A stretch of 64,000 nucleotides of DNA from DATMNI01 sp963817515 (GCA_963817515.1 CAWFPJ010000006.1:124001-188000); one strand, 5' to 3'. Positions 8,119 through 17,729 are shown, counted from the stretch's first letter. Numbers and translations: made by a program. The notes: generated from the sequence alone by a model not told the origin.

Positions 8119-8302
8119 GTTGCTGAAAGATACGCTGGTGGTGTTTACTACAGAATTCGGACGATCGCCGCGATCGGAAGGCCAGACCGGCCGGGGCCAT
8201 TACAATCGCGCCTTTTCCTCATGGCTGGCCGGCGGCGGCGTTAAGGGCGGCATGACTTACGGGAAGACCGATGATTTTCGATTTGCAGAATCAATACCTT
8301 AA
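8117..8302 (+). pseudogene. Fragment of a DUF1501 protein
   Basis: The frame reads GLLKDTLVVFTTEFGRSPRS, then GHYNRAFSSWLAGGGVKGGM and TYGKTDDF before stopping at 8302. The same blocks occur in the intact DUF1501 gene of this window at 33342-34772 (GLLKDTLVVWGGEFGRTP, FTYFLAGGGVKPG). Only about 60 of some 470 residues remain, with no start. Confidence 0.65.
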
Positions 8303-8311
8303 ATCCTGTCA

Positions 8312-8347
8312 ATGCCCAGATTGGGTTCGAGTCCCGCCCGGCTCACC
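8312..8347 (+). tRNA. 3'-terminal tRNA remnant (T arm, acceptor strand and CCA)
   Basis: GGGTTCGAGTCCCGCC followed by CGGCTCACCA has the look of a tRNA 3' end. The T loop TTCGAGT sits in a GGG/CCC stem, then an acceptor 3' strand CCGGCTC, a discriminator A and an encoded CCA. No 5' half (D arm, matching GAGCCGG acceptor strand) is found upstream, where the DUF1501 fragment ends. A 3' tRNA end without its gene is the usual scar of an element that integrated at a tRNA. The amino-acid identity cannot be told. Confidence 0.5.
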
Positions 8348-8570
8348 ATATTTTTCAACTATTTGCGCGTTTCTTGACGGGTGATAATCCACTACTTTGG
8401 GGGCTTCTTGTAGGACGCTGTCCGACTTTGGGGGTTCCAGCTTGGACGCCGCGAGAGACTCCACCGCGGTACGTTTCGCCTCCATGCGAATGTGGCGCCC
8501 GGCTCGCCGTACCGCTTGCTGATTCTCCGGGACCGCTACGCAATCCTGCCGACTCAGAATGAGGACGGAC
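8348..8570. other. Non-coding stretch with an imperfect direct repeat
   Basis: No gene is supported. ACTTTGGGGG occurs at about 8393 and again at about 8422, each followed after about 10 bases by GGACGC, so a unit of about 29 bases is imperfectly doubled. The origin is unknown. Confidence 0.3.
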
Positions 8571-9305
8571 CTATTTGCGGCCGCCGTGTTGGCGCAACAA
8601 CTCTTCGACTTGGGCATAGCCCATATCCACGGCTTCGTAGAAAGGTGTCCTGCCGTGGTCGTCCGTGGCATTGACATCGGCCTTATCGGCAAGCAGCCAT
8701 ATCACAAGAAGCGGCCTCGGCCTCGTGGGCTAACAACAATTCGGCTATTCCATCCATGGGCCATGCGCCGCTGCGTCGAACAAAGGTGTGCAGCCATGGA
8801 CGTCTTTGGCATTCACATCAGCTTTGTGCGCTAGCAGCAATTCTGTCATCTCCTTATTGCCATTAGCTGCTGCTCTGTGAAGGGGCGTCGTGCCGTAATC
8901 GTCCCTGGCATCGACATCTGCCTTGTTGGCGAGCAGCAATTCCGCCATGTCCTTACGGTCCATATCCGTCGCTTCGTACAACGGCGTCGTGTGGTGGTCG
9001 CCACCCTTGGCGTTGACATCGGCCTTGTGGGCCAACAACAATTCGGCCACGTCCTTGTGGTCCTTTAGGGCCGCCCACCACAACGGCGTCTCGCCATTCC
9101 GGCCTTTGCTGAATACTAAATCAGGATTGCCCTGCAGCAAGGCCTTAACCTTCCCGAAATCGCCATCCCTGGCAGCGTCATGAATCTCTCCACAGATAGC
9201 GGGGCTGTTCAAAGCGATCGCAATCAGCGCAAGGCCGAGGGTGGAACTACGCGGAATCACGGAAGAGCCGAGTCGGCTAGAGAGCAAATGCATTCCCGTA
9301 TTCAC
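8571..9305 (-). pseudogene. Ankyrin-repeat secreted protein with a frameshifted C-terminus
   Basis: ATG 9305 opens a signal peptide-like region (about 1-40) and then five clear ankyrin repeats, with signatures such as ETPLWWAALKDHKDVAELLL, TTPLHRAAANGNKEMTELLL and CTPLFDAAAHG. At about 8757 the frame breaks after HGPWME. The next repeat is readable in another frame (GIAELLLAHEAE), and the last one in a third (LLADKADVNATDDHGRTPFY, then GYAQVEELLRQHGGRK) up to a stop at 8571. Two indels within 70 bases argue for decay, although the first 186 residues could still be made. Ankyrin repeats mediate protein binding and no partner is evident. Confidence 0.7.
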
Positions 9306-9370
9306 ACCTCAACGTTCCGTATCCAGTCGATCTGAATCTCACGGGAGACAGACGCTTAAATCCCGATAAG

Positions 9371-10501
9371 TCAGCCCTTCTTATAGGAGATCCGCCAAAT
9401 CACGTTCCCGCCATCGTCCGAAACCAGCACGCTGCCATCGCGCAACTGCAGGAGTGCCACGGGGCGACCCCAGACTTCTTTCTTGTCCGCCCCCAGCATC
9501 CAGCCCGTCGCGAAATCGCGCACTGCACCCGCTGGCTTCCCATTCTTGAATGGCACAAACGACACCGAGTAGCCCACTCGCTGCTCCAGTTGCGACGAAC
9601 CATGATTCGCCAGAAATGCTCCGTTGCGATATTCCGCGGGGAACTGTGCGCCGGTGTAGAACAAAAAATCGAGCACGGCACAATGCGGCGCCAGGATTAT
9701 TTCGGGCGCGATACTCTTCGCGACCAGATCGGGCCTGCGGTCTTTCTCCTGAATTCGAGGATCTAGATGCTGCCCGAGGTAGGCATAGGGCCAGCCGTAG
9801 AAGCCGCCCGGCTTGAGGCTGGTGAAGAAGTCGGCAACCACCACGTTAGGCGCATCGTTGCGCTCTTCCACCGTCGCCCACAATTGAGTTGTACCCGGAT
9901 AAAAACGAAGGCCCACCGTGTTGCGAAGCCCAGTCGCGATCACCTCATGGCCCGTGCCGTCCGGATTGTAGCGATGAACGGCCGCGCGCATTTCCGGGTC
10001 GCCTGTGACCAGATCGGCCGACGAGCCAACGGTCAGATACATCTTGCCCGCGCGCTCATCGAATAGGATCGTCCGCGTCACGTGCCCCTTCGAAAAGCCC
10101 GCCATGGACACCACTTCTTCGCCTGGCCCAGCGACCAGCGTCTTCGAATCGTATTTGTAGCGCTTGAGCGATTCCGGCTCGCCGACGTAGAGATATTCCT
10201 TCCAAAGCGCCAGCCCATACGGCCGGTCGAGGCCTGAAATCAGGACTCTCTTTGTTCCGTCCCGCAGCGCGATCACAGAGCCGTTAGGAACCGTGTCGCT
10301 AACAAGCACCTCGCCGCCCGGCCCTTCCACCATGAAGCGAGGCCGCGCAAACCCGGTGGCATACTCGACCACCGAAAAGCCGGCCGGAACCTTGATCTGT
10401 GCGCCCGCAGGCCGGGGCACGATGGTCGGTGCGTTCGAGATCGGAGGGGCTTGCGCTAGCATTACGGCCGCAAGGGAGGCGAAAGCGAGAAATGATTTCA
10501 T
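9371..10501 (-). CDS. Secreted sorbosone/glucose dehydrogenase-like beta-propeller
   Basis: The protein has 376 residues with a cleavable signal peptide (MKSFLAFASLAAVMLAQ). The body is a six-bladed propeller of the soluble quinoprotein glucose/L-sorbosone dehydrogenase type. Typical blocks are VPAGFSVVEYATGFARPRFM, a GLDRPYGLAL strand, VIATGLRNTVGLRFYPGT, GFYGWPYAYLGQ and the closing GRPVALLQLRDGSVLVSDDG. Members oxidise sugars in the periplasm with PQQ, or are catalytically silent relatives. Cofactor use cannot be confirmed by eye. It stands alone; upstream, on the other strand, is only a VOC fragment that overlaps its promoter. Confidence 0.85.
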   Translation of the reverse strand: MKSFLAFASLAAVMLAQAPPISNAPTIVPRPAGAQIKVPAGFSVVEYATGFARPRFMVEGPGGEVLVSDTVPNGSVIALRDGTKRVLISGLDRPYGLALWKEYLYVGEPESLKRYKYDSKTLVAGPGEEVVSMAGFSKGHVTRTILFDERAGKMYLTVGSSADLVTGDPEMRAAVHRYNPDGTGHEVIATGLRNTVGLRFYPGTTQLWATVEERNDAPNVVVADFFTSLKPGGFYGWPYAYLGQHLDPRIQEKDRRPDLVAKSIAPEIILAPHCAVLDFLFYTGAQFPAEYRNGAFLANHGSSQLEQRVGYSVSFVPFKNGKPAGAVRDFATGWMLGADKKEVWGRPVALLQLRDGSVLVSDDGGNVIWRISYKKG

Positions 10502-10524
10502 GGGGTCTTGGCTACCATTTTACA

Positions 10525-10794
10525 CGCGGGGATGGCAGCGTTTCTTTTGACGATGGGGTAGGTGAAGTGAGTGGTAGCTGGGTTCTCAATCGCCCGCCCT
10601 CAACGACGCCTGGCGTGATGATTCACATCATGGTTGATAGCATGGAAGCAGCCATCGACGCGGTGATCTCCAATGGATGCGAGATCGTACAGCCGGTCGG
10701 CGCGGATGCGCCCGAGATTACCGCGAGGTTCCGCGATCCGGGAGGCAGCATAATCGGCCTCTATCAGCACGGCGGGTCGCGAAAGAGTCACTAA
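10525..10794 (+). pseudogene. C-terminal half of a VOC (glyoxalase-fold) protein
   Basis: The frame from about 10525 reads RGDGSVSFDDGVGEVSGSWV, then MVDSMEAAIDAVISNGCEIV and ITARFRDPGGSIIGLYQ before the stop. This is the second beta-alpha-beta unit of the vicinal oxygen chelate family. The first unit (about 50 residues) is missing, and the frame runs back into the promoter of the dehydrogenase without a credible start. I read it as 5'-truncated. Confidence 0.65.
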
Positions 10795-11055
10795 GACTCC
10801 TGTCTCTTAGCTTACGCGATGTACAAGGTTCTCCGGGAAGCTAATGGATCGGTTCGACTGGATGGAGCACGCCGTCGAGCTCCGTGACCCTCGGGAGCCG
10901 TGAGCTAATAAAGAAAATGTCCCGCCAGGATCTTGCTTTCGGCGACATTGATTTGATCCAGAGCGGCCTGCAGCTTGCGTTGACAGCCGGTGAGCAGTGA
11001 GAGAGAATCGCCGCAGGCCCGAACATCTCGGGTTGAGGATTTCCCCTGTGGCATC

Positions 11056-13152
11056 ATGAAACGACTCACAGCGCTCTTGCCCGCCTTGGCCATCGCCTTT
11101 GCACAAACCCCCGTGCCCCAGTCCAGGCCTGGGACAGGAACAGCCCCAAATACCGTGATCCGCATCGATGTCAACCTGGTTCAGGTGGACGCCGTCGTAA
11201 CGGACTCCAGAGGGAGGCGCGTAACCGATCTTCAGGCCGCGGCCTTCGAGCTCTTGCAGGACGGCAAGCGGCAAGACATCACGAATTTCTCCTACGTTTC
11301 CACAAAACCGGGAGAAGGGGGAACGGCTCCGGCCCATCGGGTCGCACTGCCAAAGCCGGTGAAAGGCGATGTGCCACCGCCACCGCCGGTACTACGGCCC
11401 ACCGAAGTGCGCCGCACGCTGGCGCTCGTGGTGGATGACCTGGGACTGGCCGCCGAGAGCATTCCGGGCGTCCGCAACTCAATCCGGAATTTTATCGACG
11501 AACAGATGCGTCCCGGCGACCTGGTGGCCATTGTCCGCACCGGCGCCGGGATGGGAGCATTGCAGCAGTTCACTACCGATAAGCGCCTGCTGTACGCGGC
11601 GCTCGATCGCGTGAAGTATGGAGAAAGCCGCGTCGGTGTGAGCAGCTTCGCGCCATTGGGAAGTGGCATGCGCGGCGGCGGCGCCGTCAACCATTTACGC
11701 GAAGAGACCCTGGCGGCGGGGACCCTGGGGGCCATCCGTTTCGTAGTGACTGCCATGAGCGGTTTTCCAGGCCGCAAGTCCGTAATCCTGTTTACCGAGA
11801 ACATTCGCCTGATTTTCCGGGGAAGCACCGACGCAACGGTAGCAAGCGCCGTCCAACAGCTCAGCGATGCCGCCAGCCGCGCCTCAGTTGTAATCCATGC
11901 CATCGACCCGCGCGGCATGCAGGACTACAACGTGACATCTGCCGATAACACCTCGCGCATGTCGCAAAGGCGGATTTCCCGAGTTCCCGCCCAACGGCAG
12001 CAGGAGGTGGTCCATACCCAAGAGGGCATGTTCGTACTGGCGCAGCAAACCGGCGGCTTGTTTCTGCACGATACCAACGACTTGGCCGGCGCCCTACGAA
12101 AAGCAACCGAAGACAGCGACGGTTACTACCTGGTCGGCTACCACCCCGAAGCCAATACTTTCGAATACGGGAACGGCCAGCCCAAGTTCCATAAGATCGA
12201 GGTGAAAGTGAAAGGGGCACATTTGCACGTTCGCTCGCGTGACGGCTTCTTCGGCGAACCCGGCGGCGGCAATCAGCAACTGGAACATACGCGCCAAGCG
12301 GAGATAGTCCATGCCCTGCAATCCCCATTCACCGCCGGTTCGATACATCCACGCCTGACTGCAGTCTTCTCTAATGTGCGGCAGACCGGCTCATTTATTA
12401 ATGCCTTTATTTATTTCAGCCCCAACGAACTGAAGTGGTCCATCGAGCCGGACGGGAACCATAAGGCCTTGATCGATATCGCGGCCGCGGCATTCGACGA
12501 AAACGGCTTAACCCTCGCGCCTATCGATACCACCTTCACCTTGCGATTGACCTCCCAAAACTATGACGCGGCACTGAAAAAAGGTATGGTCTACGGCATA
12601 CACGTTCCCGTCAATAGGCCGGGCCCTTACGTGGTGCGCGCGGTCGTGCGCGATGCCGCCACGGAGGTAAGCGGTTCAGCCGATCAGTACGTTGAGGTTC
12701 CGGATGTCGAAAGCGGACGCCTCGCGCTGTCGGGAATTGTGTTGCAGGAAGCTGCAGCCGGGGCGGCCCAGGCGAACGCCAATCTTCCCCAGGGTCCGGC
12801 TCCCGGTGAGGACATCACCGGCGGGGCCGCCCGGAGGAGTTTCCGGCGTGGCACTCCTCTCGTCTACCGCGCCGAAATCATCAACGCCAAGACCGGTGCC
12901 AGCCAGCTTCCTGAGTTGGAAGTCCAAACCAGAATGTTCCATGACGGAGAGCAGGTGCTGGCTGACAAGACGATTCTGTCTACAGCCGGAGGGGCGTCGG
13001 ACCCGCAGCACCTGAGAATCTCGGGCCGCGTGTCGCTAGGGCAAGGTATGACGCCCGGCGAATACGTGCTGCAAGTGATCGTGACTGAGAAGCTCGCCAA
13101 GAATAAGTTCAGCACCGTGAACCAATCCATGGATTTCGAAATCGAGCCGTAG
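11056..13152 (+). CDS. VWFA-related acidobacterial protein, secreted
   Basis: From ATG 11056 the protein has 698 residues and a short signal peptide (MKRLTALLPALAIAFAQ). About 35-90 is the conserved front strand region (IRIDVNLVQVDAVVTDSRGR, FELLQDGKRQDITNF). About 135-370 is a von Willebrand A-like domain (TLALVVDDLGLAAESIPGVR, MRPGDLVAIVRTGAGMGALQ, GRKSVILFTENIRL); the usual MIDAS DxSxS is replaced by VDDLG. A beta-rich C-terminal half follows. This matches the acidobacterial VWFA-related family (TIGR03436), which is expanded in Solibacter-like genomes and has no known function. The longer frame starting at 10990 lacks a signal peptide, so I chose the internal ATG. It is monocistronic and convergent with the ADOP permease. 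Confidence 0.88.
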   Translation: MKRLTALLPALAIAFAQTPVPQSRPGTGTAPNTVIRIDVNLVQVDAVVTDSRGRRVTDLQAAAFELLQDGKRQDITNFSYVSTKPGEGGTAPAHRVALPKPVKGDVPPPPPVLRPTEVRRTLALVVDDLGLAAESIPGVRNSIRNFIDEQMRPGDLVAIVRTGAGMGALQQFTTDKRLLYAALDRVKYGESRVGVSSFAPLGSGMRGGGAVNHLREETLAAGTLGAIRFVVTAMSGFPGRKSVILFTENIRLIFRGSTDATVASAVQQLSDAASRASVVIHAIDPRGMQDYNVTSADNTSRMSQRRISRVPAQRQQEVVHTQEGMFVLAQQTGGLFLHDTNDLAGALRKATEDSDGYYLVGYHPEANTFEYGNGQPKFHKIEVKVKGAHLHVRSRDGFFGEPGGGNQQLEHTRQAEIVHALQSPFTAGSIHPRLTAVFSNVRQTGSFINAFIYFSPNELKWSIEPDGNHKALIDIAAAAFDENGLTLAPIDTTFTLRLTSQNYDAALKKGMVYGIHVPVNRPGPYVVRAVVRDAATEVSGSADQYVEVPDVESGRLALSGIVLQEAAAGAAQANANLPQGPAPGEDITGGAARRSFRRGTPLVYRAEIINAKTGASQLPELEVQTRMFHDGEQVLADKTILSTAGGASDPQHLRISGRVSLGQGMTPGEYVLQVIVTEKLAKNKFSTVNQSMDFEIEP

Positions 13153-13197
13153 GTCGGATCTTAGCCAATACCGAATCGTCCTGCCTAAGATGCAGGG

Positions 13198-15639
13198 TTA
13201 GGAGTGGTGAAGCGCCCTCATCGGGTCCAGACGCGAGGCCCGTTGCGCAGGAACATAGCCGGCCAGCATAGCCACGGCCGACAAAAACAGCGCCACCCAG
13301 ACGAAGACTACGGGATCGAGCGGGCTCACACCGTAGAGCAGACTCGCCAGCAGCCGCGAGGCACCGGCGCTGGCAGCCAAGCCAACCGCGACGCCGACCG
13401 CCACTGGGCGCATCGCCTGCGCGAGGATGAGTTGCATCACGTCGCGGCGCTGCGCGCCCATGGTCATGCGGATGCCGATTTCCTTGGTCCGCTGGGTCAC
13501 CGAATAAGCTATCACGCCGTAGATTCCCAGCGCCGCCAGCAACAGACCGGCCAGCCCGAGCGCGAACGCCAGGGTCGACAGAATGCGCGAAGGAAGCTGA
13601 AACAGCGCGAGGTTGTCTTCGAGCGTACCCGTCTTCACCAGCACGTTGGAGTCGAGCGCGCGCGCCTCCTCGCGAATGGCTTTGCCAATGGCGCCCACGC
13701 CGGCCCCTCCGCGCGCCAGCATCGACAGGCCGAGATGCGTCCGGGGGCCGGCCGCAAAGTAAACGAAGACCGGGTCCACCGCTGCCAGACCTGTGGCGCG
13801 TATGTCCTTAGAGACACCCACTACCTGCTGATATACCTTGTAGTCTGACACTCGCACGCGTTTGCCGATCGGATCCTCACCCGGCCAGAACCTGCGTGCC
13901 GTGGACTCGCTGACGATGATGACGTGTTGTTCCCAGCTACTCTCGTGCGGGTCGAACGCGCGGCCGCGTACAATCGGAATGCCGAGAAGCTGGAAGTAAT
14001 TCGCCGAAACCTCCGCGTTGGTGATCTGATGGTTGCCCTCCTTGCCCTCCAGTGTGACGACGGTGCCGCGCCGCGAGCCGCTCAAGGGCACGGAGTCCAC
14101 GAACGACACCTCGCCGACGCCCGCGCGCGCCGCCAATCGTTCCGCCAACTGCCGGTGGAATGCCGCCGCCCGGGGCTCATCGTAGCCTTCCAGAGCCAGA
14201 TCGAAACCGGCGGTCGCGATCCCGCGGGTTTCGAACCCAGGATCGATAGCTTGCGCGGCCTGGAGCCCGCGCACCAGGAGTCCGGCGGCGATCAGTAGCA
14301 CCAGGCAGACCGAGATCTGCGCAGTGACGAGCGAACCGCGGAGCCATCCGGAACGCCCGCCAGCCGTCGTGCCAGATTCCTTCAGCGCCGAGTTGAGGTC
14401 CGGGCTTGAGGCCTGGAGTGCGGGAATTAATCCAAATCCAATCCCGGTGGCGAAAGCCAACGCCAGCGAGTAGAGCACGATCCGGACATCGGGATTCGGA
14501 TTCAGAGCGATGGATTGCACCTCCTCCGGGAGCCGCGCCATCAGAATGGGGATCGCGGCACGAAGCGTCCCCCACGCGGCCATCAGGCCAAGAACGCCGC
14601 CGGTTGCGGACAGGAGCAGGCTCTCAGTGAGCAATTGCCGAAGCAGGCGCCAACGCGATGCGCCCACGGCCAGGCGCACGGCAATCTCCTTCTGCCGCCC
14701 CACGGCGCGTGCCAGCAGAAGGTTGGCCAGGTTGGCGCAGGCGATGACCAGCACCAGGCTCACCGCAGCCAGGATCAGCGCACCCACGCCCAGCACCGGA
14801 CCGCGCCCCTCGGGGTTGTTCATGAAAGTCGCCTTGTCCACCAGAAGCGTGGTCTTCCGGCCGGGGTGCTCGCGGTCCGCACCGGCGGCGATCACAGCGA
14901 GGTTCGCGCGGGCGGCGGCAAGTGTGACGCCGGGCTTCAACCTGCCGGCCACTTCGAGCCAGCTCATGTTGGCGTCGGCGAGGAAGTTCCGGCCCTGCAT
15001 CCACTGCTCCTGTACGGAGAGCGGCGCCCAGACGTCCGCGCCGATGATGCTGGCGCCGCTGAAGCCTTCGGGAGCAACTCCAACGACGGTGAAGCTGCCG
15101 CGATTGAGCACGATGGTTTTGCCGAGGATCCGCGGATCTGCCGCGTAGTGGCCTTTCCAGAGCCGATGGCTGAGCACCACAAACGGAGCGGAGCCGGGCG
15201 CGCCGCAATCCCCCGGCAGGAATCCGCGCCCCAAGGCAAGGGTGGGGGCCAGCACGGAAAAGTAATTACAGGAGACCACGAAACCGGTGAGCGGCCGGGC
15301 ACCAGCTCCGCCGAGGGTCAGGTGCACCGAGGCATGCGCGGCAAGGCCGGTAAAGACGTAGTTCTGGTCGCGGTAGGCCGTGTATTCAGGATAAGAAAGG
15401 AAGGCGTTGGAGCCGTGGACATTGCGGCTGCGCAAGCCCTGCATCACCTGGTAGACGGTGACCACTTCGCCGGCGTTGTACACGGGCAGAGGCCGCAGCG
15501 CGATGGCGTTGAGCAAGGTAAAGATGGCAGAATTCACGCCGATGCCGAAGGCCAGCGCGAGCACGGCTACCAGCGCAAAACCCGGGGCCTTGCGAAAGGT
15601 ACGAAGGCTGAAACGAAGATCTTGCAGGAACACACTCAT
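13198..15639 (-). CDS. ADOP-type ABC transporter permease (MacB/FtsX-like)
   Basis: ATG 15639 with AGGAG about 8 bases upstream gives 813 residues starting MSVFLQDLRFSLRTFRKAPG, the typical opening of the acidobacterial duplicated orphan permease family. Two halves are visible. Each has a long periplasmic MacB-like domain (first half DVWAPLSVQEQWMQGR and EVAGRLKPGVTLA) and FtsX membrane segments (VLVIACANLANLLLARAVGR; GIRMTMGAQRRDVMQLILAQ). About eight helices are expected. Members are 'orphans' because no ATPase is encoded beside them, and none is found here. The role (export or signalling) is unknown. The longer frame back to 15888 overlaps the amidohydrolase end and lacks an RBS. Confidence 0.9.
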   Translation of the reverse strand: MSVFLQDLRFSLRTFRKAPGFALVAVLALAFGIGVNSAIFTLLNAIALRPLPVYNAGEVVTVYQVMQGLRSRNVHGSNAFLSYPEYTAYRDQNYVFTGLAAHASVHLTLGGAGARPLTGFVVSCNYFSVLAPTLALGRGFLPGDCGAPGSAPFVVLSHRLWKGHYAADPRILGKTIVLNRGSFTVVGVAPEGFSGASIIGADVWAPLSVQEQWMQGRNFLADANMSWLEVAGRLKPGVTLAAARANLAVIAAGADREHPGRKTTLLVDKATFMNNPEGRGPVLGVGALILAAVSLVLVIACANLANLLLARAVGRQKEIAVRLAVGASRWRLLRQLLTESLLLSATGGVLGLMAAWGTLRAAIPILMARLPEEVQSIALNPNPDVRIVLYSLALAFATGIGFGLIPALQASSPDLNSALKESGTTAGGRSGWLRGSLVTAQISVCLVLLIAAGLLVRGLQAAQAIDPGFETRGIATAGFDLALEGYDEPRAAAFHRQLAERLAARAGVGEVSFVDSVPLSGSRRGTVVTLEGKEGNHQITNAEVSANYFQLLGIPIVRGRAFDPHESSWEQHVIIVSESTARRFWPGEDPIGKRVRVSDYKVYQQVVGVSKDIRATGLAAVDPVFVYFAAGPRTHLGLSMLARGGAGVGAIGKAIREEARALDSNVLVKTGTLEDNLALFQLPSRILSTLAFALGLAGLLLAALGIYGVIAYSVTQRTKEIGIRMTMGAQRRDVMQLILAQAMRPVAVGVAVGLAASAGASRLLASLLYGVSPLDPVVFVWVALFLSAVAMLAGYVPAQRASRLDPMRALHHS

Positions 15640-15814
15640 CCCGAGTTCTCCTTTCGGGGAATTACGGCGGTCTTGGCGGAAATGTTCCCGCTTTCTTTTC
15701 GCAGGGTTCGGGCCACTGGGGCTTCTTTGAGCCCGGCGGCGTGACGCCTGTGCCAGAGGACAGAACGCCTGTGGTTTCGTTGAACTGATGTGAGCTGGAC
15801 ATATCCGGCATACG

Positions 15815-17425
15815 TCAACGCACCCCATCACCAGCCGGAGCCCGGTGCCGTAGCACCGCGCCCGAGTTAGTGCTCGTGAACCTGCCATTGTCGATCACTA
15901 CCTCGCCGTTGACGAGGACGTATGGGATGCCAATTGCGTACGAGAGCGGCTTGACGAAGGTTGCGGTGTCGGCCACCCGTTCGGGGTCGAAGATCAGCAG
16001 ATCCGCAGCGGCGCCGGGCGTGATGCGTCCGCGGTCGTAAAGACCGAGGCGGTTGGCTGGCAGCGTGGTCATCTTTCGCACCGCATTCTCTACTGAGATC
16101 ACCTTCTCGTCCCGCACATACTTGCCGAGTACACGCGCAAACGCTCCGAAGGCCCGCGGGTGCGCGCCCGTAGCCGTGAGCGCGGTGGGTGGGGCGTCGG
16201 TGCAGAGACTCACCCACTCGGTGCGCAGCGCCAGATGTTTCTGCTCCTCGTTCATCGATTTCGGGTTCACGGTCACCTCACCCATCCCGAGCAGGTCAAA
16301 GAACGTGCTCCAATCGTCGGAGCCGCGCATTTTCGCCACCTCGGAGATCGACTTGCCTTCGAACCGCTTGTCGACGCCCTCGCCTACGCTGGCGATGAGG
16401 ATGTTGTCCCACTTGAGCCCGACGTGGCGGTACCAGTTCTCCCAATCGCTCGTTTCCTCTATTTCCCGCCGCAACGCCGCGCGCACCTTGAGGTCGGTGA
16501 GCGTCTTTAGGAATGGTGCCGCACCCTGCGAAAAATGGCTCGGACGCACCAGCGCCGTAAGGCCCAATCCGTTGCGGATGTACGGGTAGAAGTCAGCCGT
16601 CACGTCCAACCCGCGCGCCCGCGACGCCTGAATCAGATCCACCGCTTTCTGCATGAGCGGCCAGTTGTCCTGCCCCGCCGCCTTGAGGTGGAAGATGTGA
16701 ACCGGTACGCCCGCAGCCTCGCCGATGTGCACGGACTCGCGGATCGCGTCCAGCAGCGCGAAACTCTCGTTACGCATATGCGTAAGGTAGAGGCCGCCGT
16801 ACCGCCCAGCCACTTGCGCAAGCGCCACCAATTCGTCCGTGGCGGCGTAGGTGCCCGGTGGATAGATGAGCGCGGTGGACAACCCTACGGCTCCGTCACG
16901 CATCGCGTCCTCTACCAAGCGGCGCATACGCGCCAGTTCGGCCGGCGTGGGAGGCCGGTTCTCTACGCCGATAACCTGCCGCCGCACCTGCGCGGCGCCG
17001 ACATTATGGATGACGTTGAGGGCGATCCCCTTGCGTTCGAGCGCTTGGAAATATGCGGCGTAGGTAGGCCACCTTTCGCTCGGCGCCGCTGAGTCGCCCT
17101 CGCCCGCCAGCAGCGTCGTGATCCCCTGCCGCAGTTTCGATTCTGCTGCGGTGCGGTCCCCGAGCAGCGGTTCGCTCGATGCGCCCATCATATCCACGAA
17201 ACCCGGCGCCGCCATCATTCCGGCAGCCGCGATCGTACGCCTTGCCGGTCGGCCCGCCAGGGTTCCTATGGCGACGATTCGCCCCGCACTGATGGCGATA
17301 TCGGCACGGTACCAGGGATTGCCTGAACCGTCTACCACGCGCGCATTGGTGATCAGGACGTCAAACGGTTGGCAGAAGGCGGTTGACGCCAAGAGCAGGC
17401 ACAAGGCAGCACGCATCAGCGCCAC
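15815..17425 (-). CDS. Secreted amidohydrolase of the D-aminoacylase family, variant metal site
   Basis: The protein has 536 residues with a signal peptide (MRAALCLLLASTAFCQ; an in-frame ATG at 17416 is an equally good start). It opens FDVLITNARVVDGSGNPWYR, as in N-acyl-D-amino-acid deacylases, and keeps THMRNES, VHIFHLKAAGQ and a late CTDAPP aspartate. The first zinc motif is not the usual GFIDxHxH but GFVDMMGASSEP. The later Cys of the classical enzyme (usually in TGNCG) is replaced in LLAGEGDSAAP. I recall a subfamily with this pattern in acidobacteria, so it is probably a lineage trait rather than damage. Deacylase activity should not be assumed. No operon partner is evident. Confidence 0.82.
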   Translation of the reverse strand: MALMRAALCLLLASTAFCQPFDVLITNARVVDGSGNPWYRADIAISAGRIVAIGTLAGRPARRTIAAAGMMAAPGFVDMMGASSEPLLGDRTAAESKLRQGITTLLAGEGDSAAPSERWPTYAAYFQALERKGIALNVIHNVGAAQVRRQVIGVENRPPTPAELARMRRLVEDAMRDGAVGLSTALIYPPGTYAATDELVALAQVAGRYGGLYLTHMRNESFALLDAIRESVHIGEAAGVPVHIFHLKAAGQDNWPLMQKAVDLIQASRARGLDVTADFYPYIRNGLGLTALVRPSHFSQGAAPFLKTLTDLKVRAALRREIEETSDWENWYRHVGLKWDNILIASVGEGVDKRFEGKSISEVAKMRGSDDWSTFFDLLGMGEVTVNPKSMNEEQKHLALRTEWVSLCTDAPPTALTATGAHPRAFGAFARVLGKYVRDEKVISVENAVRKMTTLPANRLGLYDRGRITPGAAADLLIFDPERVADTATFVKPLSYAIGIPYVLVNGEVVIDNGRFTSTNSGAVLRHRAPAGDGVR

Positions 17426-17652
17426 TCTACCACGCGCCGCCGAGAATTACCGGCGACAAGATCGCCGGAGCTACCAGGTACTCCCGGCCCGCGTTAGTGC
17501 TAGGCGTTGCGGGCGAATTGCAGCCAGCCCTGGGATGGTCTGCCTTCTCGATCATTGAGTCAACAGCTTCTGTGCCCTGCCTTTGCTCGATGTGTACCAA
17601 AATTGGACCTCGATCAGATTACCCGGGGTTGCTGCGAATCTGTTCTGGTTCT

Positions 17653-17670
17653 ATGTCCGGCGGCGGACAT
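17653..17670. promoter_or_regulatory. Perfect 7-bp-arm palindrome, candidate enhancer site
   Basis: ATGTCCG-GCGG-CGGACAT has perfect 7-base arms around a 4-base centre. It lies about 65 bases upstream of the sigma-54-like promoter at 17730, where a bacterial enhancer-binding protein would sit. The rest of the gap 17426-17771 shows no gene. Confidence 0.5.
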
Positions 17671-17729
17671 TGTTCTGCCGGAAGCGCACAAGGCCATAGG
17701 GAGGTTCGTTGTGTGTCAATGGTTTAGGA

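Noticed and set aside
14515..15744. 409-residue frame antisense to the ADOP permease
   Set aside because: Low-complexity Gly/His/Arg-rich product without homologous blocks; the permease on the other strand is unambiguous.
15700..15760. Sigma-54 promoter upstream of the ADOP permease
   Set aside because: TGGCACAGGCG is present, but the next GC is 14 rather than 12 positions away from the GG, so the spacing is wrong.
15640..15888. N-terminal extension of the ADOP permease
   Set aside because: Overlaps the 3' end of the amidohydrolase and lacks both RBS and family similarity; ATG 15639 matches the family start.
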